A program made the translations under genes and the position numbers. Shown here one piece after another: positions 44,404 to 55,062 of a stretch of 64,000 bases of DNA; positions within the stretch are counted from its first letter, which is position 1; every line of letters begins with the position of its first letter. Location of the stretch: NCBI GenBank assembly GCA_024291935.2, contig JAGTYA010000025.1, positions 6,903,501 to 6,967,500 of the forward strand, read 5' to 3'. The notes under the pieces are model-generated. The model did not search any database. It had not been told where the DNA came from and was given only the letters and a program-made list of their open reading frames with translations. Source of the DNA: Okapia johnstoni. Its lineage: Eukaryota; Chordata; Mammalia; Artiodactyla; Giraffidae.

Positions 44404-45091
44404 ACAACACTAAGATTATGGCATCTGGTCCCATCACTTTAAGACAAATGGAAGGGGGAAAAAGTGGAAGCAGTGACAGATTTTCTTTTCTTGAGCTCCA
44501 AAATCACTGCAGATGGTGACTGCAGCCATGAAATTAAAAGACGCTTGTCTTTGGAAGGAAAGCTATGACAAACCTAGACAGCATATTAAAAAGCAGAGAC
44601 ATCATTTTGCCAACAAGGGTCCATATAGTCAAAACTATGGTTTTTCTAGTAGTCATGGACGGAGGTGAAGAGTTGGACCATAAAGAAGGCTGAGTGTTGC
44701 TAAAGAATTGATGTTTTTGAACTGCGATGCTGGAGAAAACTCGAGAGTCCCTTGACTGCAAGGAGATCAAACCAGTCAATCCTAAAGGAAATTAACCCTG
44801 AATATTCATTGGAAGGACTGATGCTGAAGCTGAAACTCCAATACTTTGGCCACCTGATTTGAAGAGCAGATTCATTGGAAAAGACCCTGATGCTGGGAAA
44901 GATTGAGGGCAGGAGGAGAAGGGGGCAGCAGAGGATGAGATGGTTGGATGGTATCACTGGACTCAATGGACATGAGTTTGAGCAAATTCTGGGAGATACT
45001 GAAGGACAGAGGAGCCTGGAGTGCTGCAGAGAAGCCTGGCATTCATGGGGTCTCAAAGAGTCAGACATGACTTAGCGACTGAACAACAAAT
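44404..45091 (+). mobile_element. BovB LINE 3' end (about 690 bp)
   Basis: Forward from 'aacactaagattatggcatc' to the tail 'gcgactgaacaacaaa'. Contains several indels and a duplicated 'gaagcctgg' patch near the 3' end. ORF2 C-terminal remnant only. Confidence 0.91.
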
Positions 45092-45235
45092 TATGACATC
45101 ATGGAGTCCTGACTTTGGCCTTCAGCTTTCTTCTCTCTGCTACTGGGAAATAAAAAGAAAGATTCTTTCTTCAAAAGCAATCACTTGTCTGGTTAGTCGC
45201 CCTTAGCTGTTCACTACTTTTCTTCAGTATAGAGT

Positions 45236-45436
45236 AAGAATGAGCAAACCATAGTTCATGGATCAAATCTGGCAGACAGCCTGTTTGGGGAAAGTTTTAT
45301 TTGTTGACATATTGTCTCCCACTGCTTTGTGCCACAGCAAGAGAGCCTAGTGTTACAACAGACTGCATGGGCTGCAAAGTCTAAAATATCTGCTGTCTGG
45401 CCCTTAAGGAAAAAGTCTGTGACCCTTGGGTATAAA
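45236..45436. repeat. Old nonautonomous DNA transposon (hAT-like), unnamed
   Basis: 'agcaaaccatagttcatgga' at one end and 'aaaaagtctgtgacccttgg' at the other. Internal 'aaatctggcagacagcctgt' and 'aaagtctaaaatatctgct' match a well-known mammalian MER-type repeat with inverted ends. Family not resolved. Confidence 0.5.
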
Positions 45437-45760
45437 GCTCCAGTGGTGCTTGGGCATGGTCATCAACCCCATGTATCCCACTGGGTCCTCCATCCCTGTC
45501 AGCTGCCCAATGCACCACGTCCACTAGTGCAGTTCCTTCCATAGATCCACCCTGGATTCCCTTCTTGTGAAAGTTATAACAAGTGGGCTCTCTCTGCTGT
45601 GTCAGCCACCAGCCATGGGCCCTCTCAGCACCCAGGCAGTGAGGGTTCTAGCTCCAACGACCCATCACCTTCCTTCTTAGACCAGCTATGGCACCAAATG
45701 TTGGAGGTTCTCTGAGAGTAGATGCCCAGATAGAGTTTAGGGTGCAAGATGACCCTTTTG
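45437..45760. other. No feature recognised (45.44-45.76 kb)
   Basis: Unique-looking DNA. No gene. Confidence 0.4.
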
Positions 45761-45764
45761 CCAT

Positions 45765-45940
45765 TTTTATTTTTAACCAGAATATCTATTACTCTTTGGT
45801 ATTATTTATTTTTCACTCCTTACTACAATATAAAGAAGCTTCTTTAAAAGAGGGGCTCTGTCTGATTTTTGACCACTGTTGTCAAGTGTCTAGCAGAAGT
45901 CTTGTTATTTAAAGGTGATCAATAAATATTTTTTAATTAA
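45765..45940 (+). repeat. L2 LINE 3' end
   Basis: Forward L2 terminus: 'gaggggctctgtctgatttt', 'agtgtctagcagaagtcttg', 'gtgatcaataaatattttt'. Confidence 0.65.
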
Positions 45941-46149
45941 AAATGAGTAGGGGAGAAATTTCCAAAGGATCTGGAAGAGGACAAAAGCAAAGCATGCTGG
46001 ACAGACATAAAACACCACCTAGAGCAGCCACCACTGAATTCTTAGCAATTCATTTTTAGGAAAATCAACAAAGCAACTGCTTTTTTCAGTGAGCAATAAA
46101 TACATACATAAATAAAAGTCAGTGGTAGGTCAGTGATCTCTGGTTTCTC

Positions 46150-46235
46150 ATCTAGTTCCCTGACTGGCCTGAGACCTTCTGCTTGCTTAGCATTTACTAG
46201 AGCCCAGCAGATAGTAGGTGCTAAAATAAAGGTTA
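46150..46235 (+). repeat. L2 LINE 3' end fragment
   Basis: 'gcccagcagatagtaggtgc' followed by 'taaaataaaggtt', a worn L2 terminus. Confidence 0.5.
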
Positions 46236-46249
46236 TATGTTAACCCAGG

Positions 46250-46975
46250 TTTCTGACACATAAATGTGCATTCAAATGACCTAGTGTTGTTGTTCAGTCT
46301 CTAAGTTGTGCCTGACCCTTTGCGACCTCATGAACTGCAGCACTCCAGGCTTTCCTGTCTTTCACCATCTCCCAGAGTTTGCTCACTCACATCCATTAAG
46401 TAGGTGATGCCATCCAGCCACCTCATCCTCTGACACCCCCTTCTCCTTTTGCCTTCAATCTTTTCCTAGCATCGGTGTCTTTCCCAATGAGTCGGCTCTT
46501 CATATCAGGTGGCCAAAGTATTGGAGCTTCAGCTTCAGCATCAGTCTTTCCAATGAATATTCAGGGTTGATTTCCTTTAGGACTGACTGGTTTGATCTCC
46601 TTGCTGTCCAAGGGAATTCTCAAGAGTCTTCTCCAGCACCACAATTCAAAAGCATAAGTTCTTCAGCACTCAGCCTTCTTTATGGTCCAACTCTTCACCT
46701 CCTTCCATGACTACTGGAGAAATAGCTTTGACTATACAACTATACAGACTTTTGTTGGCAAAGTGATGTCTCTACTTTTTAATACACTGTCTAGGTTTGC
46801 CATAGCTTTCCTTCCAAGAAGCAAGCGTCTTTTAATTCATATTACCTGGGGATTTGTTAAAATGCAGGTTCTTATTTCAGTAAGTCTGGGTGGGGCTGAA
46901 AAGTCTGTATTTTTAACAAGCTCCCAGGTGCTGCTGCTGGTATGAACCACGCTGTGAGTAGAAAATCTCAGTCTA
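46250..46975 (+). repeat. MER5A-like DNA transposon, split by BovB
   Basis: 46250-46283 and 46849-46975 together give forward MER5A order: '...cattcaaatgaccta', then 'gggatttgttaaaatgcagg', 'agtaagtctgggtggggctg', 'aacaagctcccaggtgctgc'. A hAT-derived nonautonomous element. Confidence 0.7.
46284..46835 (-). mobile_element. BovB LINE 3' end inserted in MER5A
   Basis: Reverse BovB 3' 550 bp. ttcaaatgaccta (46271-46283) and ttcatattacctg (46836-46848) form a worn 13-bp TSD (three mismatches). Frame-broken. Confidence 0.9.
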
Positions 46976-47049
46976 CTAGCAAGAAATATGTGGGCATCTC
47001 ACAATACAAATGGGTGAAATGAAGAGCCAAGAAGAGCTTTCCAGAAGGA

Positions 47050-47170
47050 AACATGGTAGGAGGGTCATGGAACCCAGATTCTAATCCCAGGTCTCCTGTC
47101 TATAAACCCGTGAACTTGGACAAGTTTCTGCACCCTCGGAACCTCAGCTGTCAGGTCAGGACTCCCTGAC
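47050..47170 (+). repeat. MIR SINE fragment
   Basis: 'ggaacccagattctaatccc', 'gtgaacttggacaagtttct', 'cggaacctcagctgtcagg' in forward MIR order. Confidence 0.68.
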
Positions 47171-47650
47171 CAGCACCACGCTCCTCAAACACTGTCTGAG
47201 CAGAAGTACTGGGGGTGGGGCAAGCTGTCTAAGGTTGAATCAGACCCAGTGCTGTCCCTCTGAGCTCTAAGAACATAGACGTTAGGCTGCCTTGCAAGGA
47301 TGAGAAAACAAGTTAAGATCAAGATGCACAGGCGAAAAGAACCCCTGAACTCTCACTGCTGCCAGACAGCAGATTTTATATCTAACACCACTTCATAAAT
47401 CCTCGCCATCCACATGCTGGTGTTTTCAGTTTCCTAAGGCTGCTATCTCCCACTAGCTGGACCTCTCTCTTCAACATGGATCTTCTGATCTCTGAATCGT
47501 ACCCACCCTCCTCCTGGAAAAAAAAAACCACAACAAAAGACCCTCTTTTGCATATTTAGCTTCACATTTATTACCCAGATTATACTCATTTTTCCCAAGA
47601 TGCAATAAACATCAACTACAGCCTGTGATACACAGACCAGTGTCACTCTG
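47171..47650. other. No feature recognised (47.17-47.65 kb)
   Basis: Unique-looking sequence leading into the AT tract, with an A-rich patch at 47518-47530. Confidence 0.45.
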
Positions 47651-47654
47651 ATAG

Positions 47655-48782
47655 TTATATTATATAGTTATAATATATTTATATTTATAGTTATAGTTAT
47701 ATTTTATATTATATTACACATATATTATATATTATGATATAATATATAATATTATATATATGTTATACATATATACTATATATTACATATATTATATATA
47801 ATATATGTTATATATATAATGTATTAATATACAATATTATGTGCATTATATTAATATATAATATATATAATATGTATTATATATAATATATTATATGATA
47901 TAAATATTATTATATAATATATTATATGTTATAAAATATAATATAAATATAAATATATGATAACTATATAATATAACTAAGTTATTTTGTTTATATTTAA
48001 AGGAGACTTTACATTGTTACTCTAAGTGGAAAGACTATCATTGACCATGAACCGATGGTAACCCATCTGTTATATTAATATATAACTATAACTATAATTA
48101 TAAACATAATATATAATATAATATATATTATACTTATTTATATAATATATATTATATTATATACAAATAATATATATTATATATAATAATACATATTATA
48201 TATAATATATATAATATAGTTATATTATATATAATATATAATACAACATAACATATATACTATATATCATATAGTATATATTATCTTATATTTTATATAT
48301 CATATATTACATTATATATATTTATCTATATTATCTATATTACTATATATATTATTATATTTCATATATACTTAAAATATATTTTATATTATAATATAAA
48401 ATTATATATAATTACATATATAATATATAATATATAATAATATGTAATATATATAATTATAAATATTATATTAGATTAATATATAATATATATTATATAT
48501 TACATAATATAGCATATAATATAATATATAGATTATAATATAACATAATATATTTATATAATATTATATGTTATATATAATGTAAATATTAATATGAATA
48601 TTAATATATTTATATATAAATAATATAATATATATATTATATAATATAAAAATATAATATACAATATATTATATTAAATATATTTATATATATTATATAT
48701 TATATATTTAAATATAAATGTATATATATATATAATATATAATATAATATAATATATTTATATATATATTATATATAATTAT

Positions 48783-48821
<39 letters not shown>

Positions 48822-49008
48822 TATATATATTTATATATATATTTATATATTATATATTATATATATTTATATATATTTATATATTTTATTTATATATATA
48901 TAGTGGAAAAATATATATATGTATTATATATATATATAATTATTTATATTATATACATTATATATATAAATATAAATATATATTTATATTTATATATTTA
49001 TATATAAT

Positions 49009-49054
<46 letters not shown>

Positions 49055-49250
49055 ATACAATTATATATATAATAATATAATATAATTATATAATATTATA
49101 TTATACAATTATATAATACTATATAATTATATATAATACATTATCTATAATTATATATATAATATAATATATTTTATATTATATTTATATTTATGGCTAT
49201 ATATTATATAACTATAATAATATAGTTATATATTAATATAACAGATGGGT
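47655..49250. repeat. AT-rich tract, almost pure A/T (about 1.6 kb)
   Basis: Apart from a 75-bp normal-composition patch (48000-48075) and a 'agtggaaaaat' patch near 48901, the sequence is nearly all A and T in TATA/ATAT permutations. The repeat period is irregular, not a clean dinucleotide array. Low G+C makes unwinding easy, and assembly length here should be treated with caution. Confidence 0.95.
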
Positions 49251-49320
49251 TACCATCTGTGTATGGTCAATGATAGTCTTTCCACTTAGAGTAACAATGT
49301 AAAGACTCCTTTAAATAAAA
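47991..49320. repeat. Large inverted repeat: two 100-bp arms around an AT loop
   Basis: 47991-48090 and 49221-49320 are reverse complements at 95 of 100 positions by direct reading. Each arm contains about 70 bp of ordinary non-AT sequence (key words tgttactctaagtggaaag and ctttccacttagagtaaca). The 1130-bp loop is AT-rich. Arm 2 also holds a perfect 8-bp hairpin at 49241-49260. The structure resembles palindromic AT-rich repeats known in mammals. Confidence 0.93.
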
Positions 49321-49324
49321 GCAA

Positions 49325-50060
49325 AATGAGTCCATAACAAGGAAAAGCAAATCAAAACCACAACAGACACCACTTCACACGAAGTAGAATGGCTACAATT
49401 CTTCAAAAAAGATAATAATAAGTATTGGAGAAATTGTAACCCTCATACAACAGTCTAACAGATCCTCAAAAGGCTAAAGAGATTTATCATATGACCAGGT
49501 AATTTCACTCCTAAATATATCCAAGAGAACTGAACACATATGTCCACACAAAAACTTGCACACAAATGTTCATAGCGTTAGTCATGATAGTGAAAAACTG
49601 AAAACAATCCTGATGTTCATCAAGAGATAACTGAATAAATAAACTGTGACCTATCCATACAGTGGATTTTCCAGCTATAAAAAATAAGGTTCTGATATAT
49701 GCTACAATGTAGATGAATCTTGAAAACATTATGTAAATGAAAAAAAAGCCAGACACAAAAGGCCACATATTTTTATGATTTTGTTTATATAAAACATCCA
49801 CAGTGGGAAAATCCATAGAGATAGAGAGCAGATCAGTGGTTTCCCAGGGCTGGAGAGGGGGTGAGCTGGGGAAAGTGGGGTGACTGCTAAAGTATACATG
49901 GCTTCTTTCTAGAGTGATGAAAATTGGGGTGTTCAAAAAACTGATGAGAGTAATACTTACACAACTGTGAATATACTAAAATCACTAAATTGTATACCTT
50001 AAATGGGTAAGTTGTATTATGTGAACTACATATCAATAAAGATGCTATAAAATATATAAA
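49325..50060 (+). mobile_element. L1M 3' end
   Basis: Forward L1M: 'aaagcaaatcaaaaccacaa', 'cacacaaaaacttgcacaca', 'agccagacacaaaaggccac', 'tcagtggtttcccagggctg', 'tatcaataaagatgctataa'. Abuts arm 2 of the inverted repeat directly. Confidence 0.85.
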
Positions 50061-50202
50061 AATATTAGGTAACACTACAGGTAGCATACAAACATGAAAA
50101 AACCATTAAGGAGACAAAGCAAAGATCAGGAAACACTGGATTAGATCAGTAGTCGTAATAATACTATGAGGCAAATGCTTTTTTATTGTTATAAAGAAAC
50201 TG

Positions 50203-50648
50203 GCTATGGTTTTTACAGTAGTCATATACAGATGGAAGAGTTAGACCATAACAAAGGCTGAGCACCGAAGAACTGATGCTTTCAAATTGTGGTGCTGGAG
50301 AAGACTCTTGAGAGTCCCTTGGACAGAAAGGAGATCAAACCAGTCAATCCTAAAGGAAATCAATCCTGATTAGTCATTGGAAGAACTGATGCTGAAGCTG
50401 AAGCTCCAATACTTTGGCCACCTGATGTGAAGAGCCGACTCATTGGAAAAAGACTCTGATGCTGGGAAAGATTGAGGGCAGGAGGAGAAGGGGGTGACAG
50501 AGGATGAGATGGTTGGATGGCATCATCGACTCAATGCACATGAGTTTGAGCAAACTCTGGGAGATAGTCAAGGACAGGGAAGCTTGGCCTGCTGCAGTTC
50601 ATGGGGCCTCAAAGAGTTGGACATGACTTAGCAACTCTACAACAACAA
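50203..50648 (+). mobile_element. BovB LINE 3' end
   Basis: Forward from 'actggctatggtttttacag' to 'cttagcaactctacaacaac'. Contains broken ORF2 C terminus. Confidence 0.91.
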
Positions 50649-50950
50649 AGGAAAATGGACTAGTGAGAGGTGAGAGTGTTCATTCGAGAACAAAGAATTT
50701 TAAGTGGATTTTGGACCCAAGCTGTTGACCCAGGACCAGTGCTCTTGCCTGACATGTTCTACCACTTCCTGGGGTCCCAGTCCCAGAATTCAACTCCCAT
50801 CCATACTTTTTCTCATGATGCCTCTCTGAGCCTTGGGTCTGAACTACACCACTGAGTATCACCTACAGCTCTGACCTGTGTAACCAGAATATCACAGAAA
50901 TGATGGTGTATGATTTCTGAGGTTAGGTTGGATCCCTTACTTTGGAGGAT

Positions 50951-51172
50951 GTGTGTGTGTATGCTCAGTCATGTCTGCCTCTTTGCAGCCCCATGGACTA
51001 TAGCCCACCAGGCTCCTCTGTTCATGGCATTTCCCAGGGAAGAATACTGGAGTGGGTTGCCATTTCCTACTCCAAGGAATTTTCCCAACCCAGAAATCGA
51101 ACGAACCCACATCTCTTGCGTCTCCTGCATTGGCAAGGGGGGGTTCTTGACCACTGAGCCACAGGGGAAGCC
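50951..51172 (-). mobile_element. Bov-tA SINE in LTR
   Basis: Reverse Bov-tA. ctttggaggat (50940-50950) and ccttggagaat (51173-51183) are a worn TSD. Confidence 0.9.
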
Positions 51173-51378
51173 CCTTGGAGAATATTAGTTGACATTCTGA
51201 GGACAGTCAGTGAGCCTTAGAGAAAGATCTACATGGGGGGCCTTTTGCCAACAGTCATGTGAGTGAGACATGTTGGAAGTAAGTCCTCTGCAGTCTCATG
51301 AGAAGCCCTGAGCCAGAACCACTCAGTGAATCTGCTCCTTATTTCCTGACCCTAGAAATCATAAGGTACTATATATTT

Positions 51379-51584
51379 GGGCTTCCCTGGTGGCTCAGAG
51401 GTAAAGAATCCGCCTGCCAATGCAGGAGATGTGGGTTCGATCCCTGAGTCAGGAAGATCCTCTGGAGAAGGAAGTGGCAATCCACTCCAGTATTCTTGGC
51501 TGGAAAATCCCATGGAAAGAGGAGCCTGGCTATAGTCCATGGGACTGCAAAGAGTAGGACACAGAACTCAGCAACTAAACAAAA
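51379..51584 (+). mobile_element. Bov-tA SINE in LTR, perfect TSD
   Basis: Forward Bov-tA. actatatattt at 51368-51378 and 51585-51595. Confidence 0.94.
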
Positions 51585-51774
51585 ACTATATATTTACTTT
51601 TTAAGCCACAAGGTTTTGGGGTAACTTGTTATTCAGCAATAGATAACTAGTATACACTATGACTAGTTTCTGCCAATGACACACGAGTTGAAAAATTACA
51701 CACTACTTCCAGGTCCAGGATATGAGCATGCCTTTTCTACTTTCTCTTCCTCTTCCTGTAGAGACCTTTCCTTT

Positions 51775-52239
51775 TGCCCCGATATCTGCAGTCATGTTCA
51801 TAGAAGCATTACTCACAATAGTCAAAAGGTGGAAGCAACCCAAGCATCCATCAACAAATGAATGGGTAAACAAAATGTGATCCATTCATACACAGAATAT
51901 TATTCAGCCTTTAAGGGATGGAGATTCTGACAGGTGCATGAACTTTGAGGACATTATGTCAAGTGAAATAAGCCAGTCATAAAAGGACAAAGACTCTTGT
52001 GATTCTACTTCCATGAGGTCCTGAGAGCAGTCAGAGTCCTAGAGACAGAGAATAGAAGGGTGGTTGCCAGTGGGTGGAGGAAGGGAGAAGGGGGAGTTTG
52101 GGTTTAATGGGTACAGAGTCTCAGTCTGGATAGATGAAGAGTGTTCTGGAGATGATGGTGGTGATGGCAACACAACAGTGTGAATGTACTTAATGCCCCT
52201 GAACTGTTCTCTTAAAAATAGTTAAGATGGTAAATTTAT
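51775..52239 (+). mobile_element. L1M 3' fragment
   Basis: 'agtcatgttcatagaagcat', 'atccatcaacaaatgaatgg', 'tgtcaagtgaaataagccag', 'gatggtggtgatggcaacac', 'agttaagatggtaaattta' in forward order. Interrupted at its end by a BovB stub. Confidence 0.8.
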
Positions 52240-52381
52240 GTTCAGTTCAGTTAAGTTGCTCAGTCGTGTCTGACTCTTTGAGACCCCATGGACTGCAGCA
52301 CGCCAGGCTTCCCTGTCCATCACCAGCTCCCAGAGCTTGCTCAAATTCATGTCCATTGAGTCCATAATGCCATCCAACCAA
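52240..52381 (-). mobile_element. BovB LINE, about 140-bp 3' stub
   Basis: Reverse BovB terminus from 'ttcagttcagttaagttgct' to 'atgccatccaacca'. L1 terminal text ('tatgtta') follows at 52384, consistent with insertion at the L1 end. Confidence 0.9.
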
Positions 52382-52574
52382 GTATGTTATATCTCTTTTA
52401 TCACAATGAGAAACATCATGATATGTCCAAAAGGTGTTATTCCCTCTGCCGACCCCCTAAGCACCTGTGCTAAGGTCTGAGGCTTGTGGGCTAACTCTTT
52501 TTCCATCCACTGTTTGCTCAGAGTACTGTTGTGGACAAAAAGAGTGGGCTCCCTGTATTTAGGATAGAGGTTCA

Positions 52575-52790
52575 ACAGCATGGATGAGGTATGCAAAACC
52601 ACAGTGGCTTAAATGAGATGGAAACCCTTTTCTCCTGCATACAGTCTGGAGGCAGGTAGTACGGGGCTGGCATGGACACTTGGCTCCATGTAGTTATCCA
52701 GGGACTCCGCCTAGGTTCATGTGCTCTGCCATCCACAGGGTAATATTCTCAACCATGTGGCTCAAGGTGGCTCAAGACCATGTCTGTCCT
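52575..52790. repeat. Old unclassified repeat, related to 19465-19740
   Basis: 'aaaaccacagtggcttaaat', 'tctggaggcaggtagta', 'tggctccatgtagttatcca', 'ctctgccatccacagggtaa' parallel the copy at 19.5 kb. Confidence 0.42.
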
Positions 52791-52917
52791 GAGCAGCAGG
52801 GTAAAGAAGGCAGGGAAGAGGGGCAAACCTCCTCTATTTAAGACATTGTCGTTTGGGGTCTCTGCCCTAGAAGTGGAATGCCATTGCTACCTGATGTTTT
52901 TTCCCCAAACAGAAAGT

Positions 52918-53134
52918 GAAATTGAAAGTGTTAGGCATTCAGTCATGCCCGACTCTTTGTGACCTCATGGACTGTAGTCCACCAGGCTCCTCTGTCCAAG
53001 GAATTCTCCAGGCAAGAATACTGGAGTATGTTGCCATTCCCTTCTCCAGGGGATCTTTCCGACCCAGGGATCGAACACAGCTCTCCCACATTGCAGGCAG
53101 ACTCTTTACCCACTGAGCCACCAGGGAAGCCCTG
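52918..53134 (-). mobile_element. Bov-tA SINE (left arm of inverted SINE pair)
   Basis: Reverse full-length Bov-tA. A forward Bov-tA begins only 50 bp to the right, so a transcript through both could fold into a long hairpin. Confidence 0.92.
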
Positions 53135-53183
53135 TGACATCCCCCAAAAGGATGTCAGCTATGTTCTATCCACACAGCCATGG

Positions 53184-53405
53184 GGGCTTCCCAGGTGGCT
53201 CCATGGTAAAGAATCCACCTGCAATGCAGGAATTGCAGGAGACGAAGTTTTGATCCCTGGGTCAAGAAGATTCCCGGGAGGAAGGCATGGCAACTCACTC
53301 CAGTATTCTTGCCTGGAGAATCCCATGGACAGAGGATCCTGGTGGGCTACAGTCCATAGGGTCGCAAAGAGTCAGACACGACCGAAGTGCTTTCGCACAC
53401 ACATG
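53184..53405 (+). mobile_element. Bov-tA SINE (right arm of inverted SINE pair)
   Basis: Forward full-length Bov-tA with a small 'aggaattgc' duplication in the head. TSD uncertain. Confidence 0.92.
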
Positions 53406-53439
53406 TACCCAGGGAGGTGACTGGCAGAGATTTTGGGAG

Positions 53440-53612
53440 CCCCATGTTGAAATTAATAGGACCTCAACATGGGTGGAACCTGGGTCCTTGTATCACTGCA
53501 TGGAAAACATCTGAGAGGGCTTTGCATACTGAGAGTAAATCTCAAATGTATGTAAGCACTGGTATTTCTGTGTTCATATGTTATAGCCACCAGCATTCTC
53601 TTAACTAACACA
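53440..53612 (+). repeat. Probable LTR 3' end, MaLR-like
   Basis: 'catgggtggaacctgggtcc' and the terminal 'tcatatgttatagccaccag...ttaactaacaca' resemble the 3' end of an ERVL-MaLR-type LTR. Weak. Confidence 0.4.
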
Positions 53613-54495
53613 GAGCTTTGTGATGGGAGCTTGGGAAGTGTTCATAACACAACAAGGCTGAGGCCAGGTCAACAGCCTTGGGAGGCAATGGGAAGATGGT
53701 TTTGAAAGCCATGGCGGCCCGCTTAGGAGCTATGTGGGTCATTCAAACTCTTTCAGCCTGGTTCGCTCAAATGTAAATTGGAGGAGACAAAGATATGCAA
53801 ACCACACACTATTTGTGGTTGGGAACTGAGTGAGGGAGTCTGCAAGAAAGACAGTTGAGAAAAATCTACTTGGGGAAGCGACAGACACCTGTCCCCTTGT
53901 CACTCTCCAAAGAGGAGAACAGATGGGCATTTAGAAATGGGCACAGCACACCGTAACTCACAGCTTGATGAGAAGCAAATGGTCCACTGGGTGGGGTGGG
54001 GGCTGGGGGCTGATCTCTAAGTCATGGCTGTATTCTCAGCCTCCGGCAGGAAGCTGTCTGTCTCGGGCTTGGCAACAGCTTTGATTCAAGACCTCAAATG
54101 GGCCCCTGAGAGCTTACTTAGTTGGGACTCAGACTAGGTTTATAGCATAGACCAGGCAGCCCAGGAATGAGAGTCTGGACCTCTTCTCAATATATCTCAA
54201 CAGGGCAGCACTGGTCTGGAAAAGCTGGGACATTCACACTCTGGCTGCCACTCTGGGGACTGTGGCCACCGCGGCGCTCACAGTAGCACTGAAAGCACAG
54301 ATGCTTCGGGGACCGCACAGAGCGCTTATCAGTGTGAAGAGGCTGGCTGCCATATAACAGTGAGGGACTGGAACCAAGCTGTGCGGGAAATCGGGCATGC
54401 GTACAGGCTCATTTCAGCTCACAGCCGAACTAAAGGCTCGAATCTGAATTTATTGTCCGCTATGGGTCCAGTTTTTATAGACTAAGAGAAATATG
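53613..54495. other. Mostly unique DNA with one worn MIR
   Basis: 53690-53800 ('gtgggtcattcaaactcttt', 'ggttcgctcaaatgtaaatt') is a forward MIR. The rest (53.8-54.5 kb) shows no transposon or gene. Confidence 0.5.
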
Positions 54496-54936
54496 TCACA
54501 TAAGTAATTTAAACTGTTCTAGTAGCCACATTTAAAAAGTGTAAGGAGAAAGATGAAATTAATTTAATATCCTATTATACTTAACCCAATAGATGATTCT
54601 GATCACCAATTCCAATATGGGTGGGGCTTTTCTGCCCCCACCAAGCAATTCTCAAGACACCAGCTTGGTGTCCTACATTCAGACCAATTCTTACATTATC
54701 TATTCAGAAATAGCATCAGATTCTTCAGACTAAGGGCTCTGTCCCACAAGACTGCGCCCTCCCCGACTTCAGACACCAACCACAAGTGCAGGCTGTCACC
54801 TGTGCTTCTGGCCAACAGGCTATAAATCCCAGGACCCCACACCCCCCTCCTTGGGTCTTATTGCTGTGCTAGAGCGGCTCAGAGAACTCAGAGAAACAGC
54901 TTACTTACCAGATAATTGGCTTATTATAAATAGATA

Positions 54937-55062
54937 TAACTAAGGAACAGCAGATAGAAGACATGTACAGGGCAAGGTATGGGAAGGACATCCTTGTGAT
55001 CTCTAATCTAGAAGTGATTAGAGCCCGTCCATTTAGGTTTTACAGAGGCCTCATAATATAGG
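54937..55062. repeat. Direct repeat copy 1 (about 125 bp) flanking BovB
   Basis: Shares 'ataactaaggaacag', 'aaggtatgggaagg', 'ctaatctagaag' and 'cctcat.atatagg' in order with 55964-56096. By-eye identity is about 75-80% with small indels. Confidence 0.82.

Larger units (their letters stand above)
50860..51655 (+). repeat. ERVL-MaLR-type LTR remnant, split by two SINEs
   Basis: Outside the SINEs the ordered blocks 'gatttctgaggttaggttgg', 'caacagtcatgtgagtgaga', 'cctgagccagaaccactcag' and 'ttttggggtaacttgttatt...gcaatagataactagtata' match the 3' half of an MLT1/MST-type LTR. Ancient solo LTR with no viral genes. Confidence 0.65.

Noticed and set aside
44700..45068. Open frame antisense to BovB with L/S-rich text
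   Set aside because: Antisense of BovB ORF2 repeatedly gives a [12 protein letters not shown] frame. It occurs in at least six BovB copies here and is a compositional shadow.
47655..49250. Possible replication origin or centromeric satellite in the AT tract
   Set aside because: No tandem unit of satellite length is visible and nothing beyond base composition supports origin function.
49511..49936. 141-codon minus frame with hydrophobic runs suggesting membrane segments
   Set aside because: It is the antisense of an L1M 3' end. A/T-rich DNA gives spurious F/I/Y-rich peptides.
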